DNA from: Staphylotrichum longicolle
Lineage: Eukaryota > Ascomycota > Sordariomycetes > Sordariales > Chaetomiaceae
Assembly (NCBI GenBank): GCA_019096155.1
Contig: JAHCVI010000001.1
Coordinates: 11,904,001-11,968,000 of the forward strand
Direction of reading: 5' to 3'
DNA: 64,000 bases
Under the pieces are notes generated by a model. The model did not search any database. It worked only from the letters and a program-made list of their open reading frames with translations, and was not told the origin of the DNA. The position numbers were made by a program, and so were the translations under genes. Of the stretch, positions 56,789 to 64,000 are shown piece after piece. How positions within the stretch are numbered: the first letter of the stretch is position 1; each line of letters starts with the position of its first letter.

Positions 56789-57990
56789 TCACAACCCCGG
56801 CCGATACGGCTTATAATATGGCACCGCCGCCGGCGCGGGCCTCTGCACCTCCACCACCCCGCGCGCCCCCGTCCCCTCCCGAAACAGATCCCTCCCCGGC
56901 GGCGTCGCCAGCCTCTGCCCGCGGTACCATCCCGGGATGTCCCCGCTGCTCGTAAAGTCCCCGCCCGCGCTCATGCTGTTCTTGACGCCGTACAGCCGGT
57001 CCAGCTCCTGCTCCTCGCGCCGGTTCTTGCGCCGCCGCCAGTAGTAGAAGAGCGCGCACACCAGCATCATGAGGACCGCCACCGCTCCGCCGACGCCGAT
57101 GGCTACTTTTGCGCCCGAGCTGAAGCCGCCACTGGAGGGAGAGGACGCGGGGTTGTTTTCTTGGAGGGATGGCGTCGAAGTTGGCCCACCGCCGCCGATG
57201 TCAGCGTTGCCGCCGCCTGCGGTCTGGGGATTGTCGTCGAGGATGAGAGTTTCCGGGCTGGAGGTCGCGTCGGTGTCGATCATTTGTGTTCCGGAAGCGG
57301 TGAGGCGGCTCTTGGATGAGGATGGCGATGATGTTGTTGTTTGTGTGGGGGCAGAGTTTGTGGTGGTGGGTAGATTGGTGGCGATCGCTGCTCTGCCAGT
57401 TGATCTGATCATGGGCGAACAGACTGAACGCCGTGATGGATGCCTTGGCGTCCGGGACTGTCTGGAAACCAAAGTCGCCGCTCTTTGCTGCCCTCGCAGG
57501 TCACGGTCGGTATCGTGTGGAAGTGGCCACCATGGTGCAGGTTTGACCGTTGACGTTGCCGCATCCATACCACTGGCAGAGGTTAGCGACGCCCGAGCTC
57601 TCTCGATCAAGGAACCGACCTAGGACAACACCCCGACTGCCGTCTCCCCATCTCGCAGCTTGAACTGCACCGGCCAACCCGACCCTCCGCCGCTCCCTCC
57701 CGTCGCCGAGCACGCTGTTGCGTACCCAACTGGGCAGTGCAGCCCTGGTGAGTAGAATCCCCAAACCGTGCAATGGGGCCTTTTGCTCCTTGACGCCTTT
57801 GGATGTCTGCGGCCAGCACGACGTGGCGTCGAAGGCCTTCCCTAGCGAGCATCCCTGCCCGAGGTAGCAACGTCCTTGTCACCGTCCCTAATAACCCTGC
57901 GAGACCACCGCGTCCAGCGCCAACAGCAACTGTGCACGCCGCCGGCGGTGTGAAAGTCGTTGTCAACGGCCCAAGGTTGGTGGGCGCCTG
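56789..57990 (-). pseudogene. Frame-broken single-pass membrane protein of fungal surface type
   Basis: The C-terminal part is intact: a Thr/Ser-rich stalk, a transmembrane helix (AKVAIGVGGAVAVLMMLVCA), a basic stop-transfer (YYWRRRKNRREEQELDRL) and the tail ending YKPYRPGL. Upstream, the extracellular domain can be followed only by changing frame several times: TTTFTPPAACT, then FYSPGLHCPVGYATAC and GETAVG, then GCCP, then GCGNVNGQTCTMVATS, then IPTVTCEG, then FGFQTVPDAKASITAFSLFA and QINWQSSD. The order matches fungal surface glycoproteins with that ectodomain and a single helix. No introns with proper ends explain the shifts, so the gene is disrupted by small indels or the sequence has errors here. 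Confidence 0.55.
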
Positions 57991-59294
57991 CCCGATAAGC
58001 CTGTGGCCGACATGTTGATGGCTACTGTCCAGATGGAGAAAACCGTTGCAGCTTGTCGCAATCAGGAAGCACGACCAGTGCCTCGGGACCGCGGTGGAGG
58101 CGGATATTTCAGGGAGGAGATGCCCCAGCAGACCCCCGACAGGAATGCCCCAAGAGGCTGTGATCTCCCTTGCGGACTCCATTCCCACGCGAGGCCGCTC
58201 CTGTCTTGGTCCTCGGGTCTACCGCGTTTCATCCCCCAACACGCGCCGTTCTTCTGCGCAAACTTTGGTGCCGACGAGCCCTTGTGTTCCCTCCGGGTTG
58301 CGATCACCGGGCTGATCTCAACGCGCGGGCGCCGATCTTCTCCCAGCCCGGATTTAGCCCCCGCATTTTCCAGCCCCTGAAGATCTCACTCCGGAACGTC
58401 GGCCAACAGACCAGCCTTTAACGGCGCACAACACACATGCTCTCGGGTGGCAGTTTTGAAACGGGCGCTCTTTAAGGTCTGCTGATACCCTGTCGGTGTC
58501 CCGCCCGGTCGTGCATCTGCCGTCGGGGACGTGTGGTTCGTCGTTGTTGAGTTCCTCAACTGCCGCCGTCTCCCGTTTCCTGGCAGCATCACGGTTGCAT
58601 CCAACCAGCCAATCTTTGACTTCTTACTCCAGAGGCAGTGCAGAGCGAGCGGGAGCCCCTGAAGCCAGGGGTGCCCAATGACTCAAGTGATGTTTGCCAA
58701 AAATGCCCAACCTGCAGCGAGGCAGCAAACCCGATCGCAAGGCACGCTGCTCAGAATATTATTATTTTACCCAGATAAACAGACAAGGGGTTTTCTTGAG
58801 ACGACCTGTTCTGTAGCAGCAATGATGCTGTTGTTGACTGGGAGCTACGACAGCCTGCGTGTGACCTGGCTGTCAACCATCCTTCGTCCTTTCTCATAGC
58901 GTCAGCCAATCACAACGAAGGATGGTTTGCTGTCACTGCAATGGACCCCTTCATGACCCCCAACCTCTACTCTCAGCTGCAATGGGGGACGGCAACAACA
59001 AGGCTCAAGAAGAGCGGTAGCTTGACCGACTCAGCAGCCATGACCTCTCGCCACGCGGGGTTGATGAACTCGAGCCGTGTGACGCTCCTTTGACAACGTC
59101 GATCCACCATTCGTAGACCTCCCCTCCTCACTCGTCGACGGCGTGACGTCATGCCAGCATGATCCGACCCGATTCATCTGATCCTGACTGAAGTCGTCGA
59201 GAGCATATAACCACAGCGCGGATAGCGCATTCTGTCCAGTATTCGAAAAAGTTCGATTCCGCTCACAACACCACACCACTAATACACCACCACC
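57991..59294. other. Intergenic, TATA-like element at right end
   Basis: No gene supported. AGCATATAACC at 59202-59212 lies ~85 bp upstream of the next ATG and looks like a TATA box for it. CCATCCTTCGTCC and its inverse AACGAAGGATGG (58877-58926) form an inverted pair. Confidence 0.45.
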
Positions 59295-59893
59295 ATGCGC
59301 GCAATGCAGAGGATCACCACCACCCTTCCCGGGCCACCGCCCTCCGCACCCTCACCACCCGCGCCACTACCACCACCACACTCCGCGCTCACCGCACCGC
59401 TCCCTCCCGGACTCCACTTCCCCGGCCACACCGACCAACCCGGGCACCCAGGCCATCTTCGGCCTCGCCCGGCACCCATTGGGACACCTCGCACCACACT
59501 CCCTACTCGCTCGACGACCGCGCCCGCTCCCTGTACAGCACGCAAATCTACGCCGGGCAGGTCAACCCGCAGCAGCAGCAACAGCAAGTACAACAACAGC
59601 GGCGCGGGATGCACAGCGGCAACGTGACGCCCGGCCCCGCCACGGGCGCCGAGACGGGCGTGCTCATCTCGGCCCAGATGTTCGGCGCCGAGGTCAAGGG
59701 CAACCCGACCGAGAGCGAGGCCGACGTCGCCGCCGACCGCTCCGACCTCGACCCGCTGCCCGTGGAGCTGCACCACACCATCCGCCTGGGGCCGGGCGAC
59801 TCGGGGCCGAACCCCACCGAGAGCGAGGCGGACGTGATGGCGGACAGGGGGGGGTCGGGCATGGATCCGCTGTGGGGGGTGAAGAGGAAGTAG
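59295..59893 (+). CDS. Putative mitochondrial-targeted protein with repeated NPTESEADV motif
   Basis: The ATG at 59295 (MRAMQRITTTL) lies downstream of a TATA-like element. The best coding frame from ~59335 onward is shifted by two: it reads RATALRTLTTRATTTTLRAH, then THWDTSHHTPYSLDDRA, a polyglutamine run, and SAQMFGAEVKGNPTESEADV. The Arg/Thr/Ala-rich, acid-free N-terminus is a good mitochondrial presequence. NPTESEADV.AD occurs twice, ~45 residues apart. No GT dinucleotide exists between the ATG and residue ~50, so an intron cannot link the frames; a one-base indel in CCCTTCCCGGGCC (59328-59340) would. ~200 residues in all; the function is unknown. Confidence 0.5.
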
Positions 59894-60670
59894 GGAGAAC
59901 TTGAAGGGATGCGAAAACAGTTCTTGAGGTCTTTAATGTGGAAAGTGGACAGCGGCAACCTGCTGAGAAGAATGGCCACCTATGAGTGAATCCATGTGAG
60001 AGTTCGGTGGGTCGACGGGTTGGGAAAATCAGCTCCATATGGGGATTAAATGTTGATTTCGAGTGGTGGTCGGGTAACGTAGTCAAGAGAAGGACTTTCT
60101 GCCCTTGGAGTTTGAAACAAACTGGTTTGAATATTTTCAAGTTGAAGCTCTCCTGACAGGCCACTTTTCTGCCGTCGACCTCTTACTTTCAAATTGACCA
60201 GTCGTCACTCGTGACATGCTGAAAAGGACAAGAGCATGATTGCGAGTTGCTCAAAAAGGGAGCAGGCTATTGGGCTTTAGGAAATTGGAATTACCTGATA
60301 CCTTACATAAGGTATGAGGTCGTTCAAGCAGCAACTGGGCACTCAATTGCCACATTCTCGTCTTGACATCAATCATGAACGAGACAACCTTTTTCGTCCG
60401 ACTTACTCGTTGGATCGAGTTCAGCCCGGTTTTTTCCTCTGGCCGCACCAACCCACGATTTCTCGGTCTACTCATGGAACCAATCTTCCACTCTAAGGTA
60501 TTAATTTCAGACCAAGACAACACAACTCACTTCAAAACTCCACCAGCAATCCTCCGCGCACTAGACTCGACCCACACACATCTCGCTCATCTCCACAACC
60601 TCTCCGATCTCCATTCATCTTCCCTCCGTCGGAGCCGACACACCAGAACGAGCCAATCAGCTCGGAGCAA
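59894..60670. other. Intergenic with inverted repeat, upstream of tRNA
   Basis: No gene seen. ATACCTTA and TAAGGTAT form an inverted pair with a 2-bp spacer at 60298-60315. Confidence 0.5.
60298..60315. repeat. Inverted repeat ATACCTTA-CA-TAAGGTAT
   Basis: Eight-base perfect arms around two bases, the longest of the ACCTTA/TAAGGT palindromes in this window. It may be the same kind of small element that interrupts the DJ-1 relic at 12111. Confidence 0.65.
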
Positions 60671-60749
60671 GCCCGCATGGCTCAGTGGTAGAGCGTGTCA
60701 CTAGTACTTCGCAATGACAAGGTCGTCAGTTCGATTCTGGCTGTGGGCA
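60671..60749 (+). tRNA. tRNA-Thr (anticodon AGT) with a 7-nt intron
   Basis: Folds as a complete cloverleaf: acceptor stem GCCCGCA with TGTGGGC (one G-T pair), D arm GCTC-AGTGGTA-GAGC, anticodon stem TGTCA with TGACA, T arm GTCAG-TTCGATT-CTGGC and discriminator A. Between the anticodon stem halves are 14 bases (CTAGTACTTCGCAA); a normal loop needs seven, so seven (about CTTCGCA, after position 37) are an intron, leaving a 72-nt mature tRNA. Positions 34-36 are AGT, which reads ACN threonine codons after A34 deamination. Internal A box (GGCTCAGTGG) and B box (AGTTCGATTCT) are present. Confidence 0.92.
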
Positions 60750-61107
60750 AAGAAGTAGACGAGCAATCGTCCGGCATCTTTTTCAAGTTTCCTTTTGCAA
60801 GTCAGTCCTCAGAATGACGAGGTCCGTATCTCTCTATATTTTAGACTGCTTTGACAGGAGAGTAGGACGGGTTGAGGGATTATCAACTTCGACTGGTCAC
60901 TTGAAGGGGTGGTTCTTATTGATCAGAACGGAATACTCATTAGGTAACTTTGAGCCAAGCATATTTCGTTCAACTGGAACTGACAAGTAGAGTTTGTGTG
61001 TTGCTGCAAAGTCATTCCTAGGTGCAATGGGATGTCCACTTTTCCACCAGGTTCATCATGTTCAACCACCAAGCAAAGACGCCCCTGTTCAGGCCTCCTG
61101 CCACCCC
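60750..61107. other. Spacer between tRNA and alcohol dehydrogenase 3' end
   Basis: No gene seen. Confidence 0.5.
60779..60783 (+). terminator. Pol III terminator of tRNA-Thr
   Basis: Run of five T about 30 bases after the tRNA 3' end. Confidence 0.6.
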
Positions 61108-62411
61108 TTACGTCCACTTCAGCACCGCCTTGATAGCTTTCCCCGTGTGCATGTCCTCAATGGCCTTCTCGTGGTCCTTAAAGTCGTAGTACTGGACGAA
61201 CTCCTCCAGGGGAAACTGGCCCTTGCCGTGCGCCTCCAGCAAAAAGGGGATGAACTACACGTCGATCAGCATCACTCACAGCACACACCCCCAGAGCGAG
61301 AAACGTACCTTCTCCGGCCAACTGTCCCCCTCACAACACCCCACGTACTCCTTCCCATACGTCAGATGGCTCATGACATCCACAGGCACCTCCTTCCCAA
61401 ACCCTGGCGCCCCCAGCGTCGCCCCCCTGCCCCCCGTCCCCAAACAATCAATCATATCCCGCACCACCGCGGGGACGCCCGTACACTCGAGCGCGAAGTC
61501 AACGCCATTCGGTGGGCAAATCCTCCGGATCTCCTCCACCACCTCCCCCGGCTTCCGCCCGCTCGCCAGCACCCCATGCGTGGCGCCCAGCTTCTTGGCC
61601 ATCTCCAGCCTGCTCTCCTTCAGGTCCACCGCGATCACCGTCTTGGCCCCCGCGATCTTGGCCGCGGCCATCACGCCCGCCACGCCGACGGAGCCGACGC
61701 CGAAGACGGCCACGGAGCTGCCGGGCTTGACGCCCAGGGTGTTGAGCACGGCGCCGGCGCCCGTCTGCATGCCGCAGCTGAGCGGGGCGAAGAGGGCGAG
61801 GTCGGTGGAGGCGGGCACCTTGACGCACGACGACATGTGCGCGAGCGTGTGGCGGGCGAAGGAGGACTGGCCGAAGAACTGCGAGGGGATGCCCTGGTTG
61901 TCGGAAGCGGTGGTGCCGTTGGTCCCGGTGGTGGTGTCGGGAGGGGAGAGGTACATGGTGCACGTGCCGTCGACGCGCCGGGCGGGGAAGTTGCGCTCGT
62001 TGAACGTGTGGCAGTAGGCCGGGTGGCCCGAGGTGCAGGGCCCGCAGGACTGGCAGTGGCTGAAGGAGAGGAGGACCTTGTCGCCGGCGGCGAGATTGTG
62101 GACGGCGCTGCCGGTGGAGATGACTACGCCGGCGCCTGGACGTGCACGCCAAGATGATGCGGTTAGCCGACGTTGTCTGGGAGCATGGACGTCAAGGGTT
62201 GGGAGGTTGTGTATGCACCTTCATGGCCGAGCACGGCGTTGGGCTCGCAGGGCAGCACGCCCTTTGCGAAGGAGATGTCGGTATGGCAGAGCCCGGAGGC
62301 GTGAATCTCGACGAGCACTTCATCGGGCTTGATGGCATCGAGGTAGACCTCGCGCAGCTCAAACTTGCCGTTCACCTCGGGAAGCACAAGGGCGGTTGTC
62401 TTGAGGGACAT
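61108..62411 (-). CDS. Zinc-dependent alcohol dehydrogenase (MDR superfamily)
   Basis: Exons 62219-62411, 61309-62135 and 61108-61254, 388 residues, the usual length. Introns are 83 nt (GTGCAT donor) and 54 nt (GTACGT donor). Catalytic-zinc ligands: GLCHTD (Cys, His), GHEGAG and the later SCGMQTG. Structural zinc: four cysteines in CQSCGPCTSGHPAYC. The Rossmann motif is GVGSVG and the strand after it ends in AVDLKESR; the acidic residue there favours NAD over NADP. Layout is that of class III/aryl-alcohol-type dehydrogenases of fungi, converting alcohols and aldehydes in the cytosol; the substrate cannot be told. The insertion TTTGTNGTTASDNQG near residues 140-155 is longer than in typical members. 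Start is the first ATG, MSLKTTALVLPE. Confidence 0.9.
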
Positions 62412-63808
62412 GGTGGTACGTTTGCTGGGTGTCTGCCGTTCGTCTGATATTTGGTTCAGGGGTTTGTACGACCAAGGTGACGCGGTTGTTTTGTTCGGGT
62501 ATAGTTATAGTAGGTAACAGAGTCATAGAGATGAACAGGTGGACAGCTCAGAGATTCTCTTTCCCTTATTCGCGGCCAGCCTCAGAAGGATTACCCAAGC
62601 ATGACAGCACTCGTGCAGACGCGTGGAGTGCGCAAAGAGGGTCATACCTCAGATATTCTCCTCCTCATCCATTCTCCGCATTTTCGCTGTATAGTAGGGT
62701 CCGACACCCGCGTCTTCTGTTCCGGCTACGGAACTCGGCAACCCTTGTCTATCTTGTGCTCGGCAGTCTCCAGAACCGTGGGCGTGCCAGCGTGGTGGTC
62801 GGGGAGCGGAGTGGGAGTGGGGGTGGGACATGTGGGAGAGTTGCTCCTCTCAAACCCCACAATCCCAAACCGGAAACTTCAAACCCCATGGGGCTCCATC
62901 TCCACGAGACATGTTCGCCGTGTTGGAAACTCAAGAGGTTCCCGGGAGTGTGGGCTGGTCGCGTGTGGTGTGGAGTATCGACTCCATGATGGGTTCTGAT
63001 GCATCCTCCAAAGCGGAGATCGGGGTCCATGAAACCTGCTGCTGCGGATTGTGGGGAAGATCGAGACTCTGTGATTGACCAGTTCGGATGAAGGATGAAG
63101 CTGAAAAGCTTGGCTGCCCAAGCCCAAGCCAGGTTGCCGTCGGTTCCGGACTAGCGGGCTCCAACTGCCGGGCTCGGAACCGTGCTTGTTCTGGGATCAG
63201 CGTGATGCATGTGGTTGTGGGGAGAATGAGAGCGATGCCTTGAGTCTGGAGGTATGCTTTGACTCGTGAGAGCAGTTGTGACAAAATGTATCGACGAACC
63301 ATGGCACAACTGACGCCTTGGCGCTGTCAGGATCGTGTCCGGAGACCTGGACATCACCAGGCCCTCAGCTGTCTGTTCAAGCCACGCGAGAGGACCAACA
63401 TTGTTGATTCACGGTCATCAAGACCTTTACCACCTCTTCTCACGCATACCGAGCGAGATGCAACGCAGACACTTGTCTTGTGAACACGTGCAAATCCTGA
63501 ACCTCGTGCAAGGGAGAAGTGACATGGGAGACATTCATCCTCCTTCTGTTGGCGACTGTTTCTCGTTTCCGTTGACTGTTTCTCCATTCCGTTGACTGTT
63601 TGTCCTTTCCGTTGACTGTTTCTCTTTCGTTGACGGGCATCGGACAACACCTCTCGCATTCTCGTGTTGGGAACCAAGACTCTTAGATGATAACGCCATG
63701 TAATTTGGAAATAGACGAGAAAAGTCTGCAAACCATACACCCAATGCCAAAACACACAACCCAACAACTCCCACCCACTAAACATGGTATCACGAACCCC
63801 CGCTCCAC
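62412..63808. other. Promoter of alcohol dehydrogenase and repeat-bearing spacer
   Basis: No gene supported. Contains the 20-bp tandem repeat at 63552-63637 and, at the right end, the 3' flank of the last gene. Confidence 0.45.
63552..63637. repeat. 20-bp tandem repeat, about four copies
   Basis: Units GTTGACTGTTTCTCCATTCC and close variants begin at 63552, 63571, 63591 and 63611, with a partial fifth at 63629. It lies just beyond the stop of the last gene, in its 3' flank. Confidence 0.85.
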
Positions 63809-64000
63809 TCATACCTTCCTCGCCTTCCTCTCCAGCGGCGAAACCCTCCACTGCCCCGTCGCGGCATCCAGCCACTCCCTCTGCGCAGCCGCCCACTCCT
63901 CCTCCACCATGCGCCGCCTGGCCTCCGACCGCGGCGTGATGGTCACGGGGAACTCCTCGGGCTGGCACACGAACCCCTGCGTCAGGCGCTCCTGGTCCGG
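63809..64000 (-). CDS. C-terminal part of an unknown protein, cut by window edge
   Basis: The last ~63 codons before a TGA at 63809-63811 are visible; the gene continues past 64000. The frame reads QGFVCQPEEFPVTITPRSEA, then RRRMVEEEWAAAQREW and WRVSPLERKARKV, with strong G/C third-position bias. The Glu/Arg-rich helix and basic end give no recognised domain. The stop directly follows AAGGTATGA, which also fits a splice donor (GTATGA), so the true end could lie further left. Confidence 0.55.
   Translation of the reverse strand, partial: PDQERLTQGFVCQPEEFPVTITPRSEARRRMVEEEWAAAQREWLDAATGQWRVSPLERKARKV

Overview
The window is nuclear DNA from a filamentous ascomycete, most likely a Sordariomycete (Pezizomycotina). 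The evidence is GC-rich third codon positions, short introns (about 50-90 nt) with GTNNGT-type donors and CTAAC/CTGAC branch sites, monocistronic genes on both strands, and typical families: paired DUF7918-like proteins, a rhodopsin-domain membrane protein, secreted PAN/Apple proteins, fungal Nej1, Rtc1 and UVRAG/Vps38. There is no bacterial or viral architecture and no intact transposon. I did not assign a genus. Splice sites were placed by eye from frame, donor, branch and acceptor signals and from comparison of paralogues.

Layout. 0-12 kb: two DUF7918-like paralogues with identical four-exon structure flank a ~1,690-residue secreted PAN/Apple protein. 11.7-15.5 kb: a decayed copy of the 3' end of a DJ-1/PfpI gene, a small secreted cysteine-rich protein, then the intact DJ-1/PfpI gene. 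16-22.5 kb: divergent housekeeping pair, Rtc1 (WD40 + zinc/RING, SEACAT/GATOR2 subunit) and the splicing factor Cactin, sharing a ~330-bp promoter. 24.7-26.8 kb: forkhead transcription factor behind a 2.2-kb upstream region. 26.8-35.4 kb: a gene-poor stretch holding one possible orphan gene and a coding-like fragment. 35.4-46.4 kb: Nej1 (NHEJ), two very small proteins, a rhodopsin-domain membrane protein and a secreted carbohydrate-binding-like protein. 46.9-50.8 kb: a tandem pair of F-box-like paralogues. 52-64 kb: an SR-rich protein, UVRAG/Vps38, a frame-broken single-pass membrane protein, a putative mitochondrial protein, tRNA-Thr(AGT), a zinc alcohol dehydrogenase and the truncated end of another gene.

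The genes do not form an evident biosynthetic cluster or an operon-like system. They cover independent jobs: nutrient/TORC1 signalling (Rtc1), splicing (Cactin), DNA repair (Nej1), endosome/autophagy PI3-kinase (UVRAG/Vps38), transcription (forkhead) and secreted or surface proteins. The most unusual signals are a short palindrome (TACCTTAGGTA type) that appears to have inserted into the DJ-1 relic and recurs in intergenic DNA, two local gene duplications with conserved exon structure, and several genes whose reading frame breaks in GC-rich stretches.
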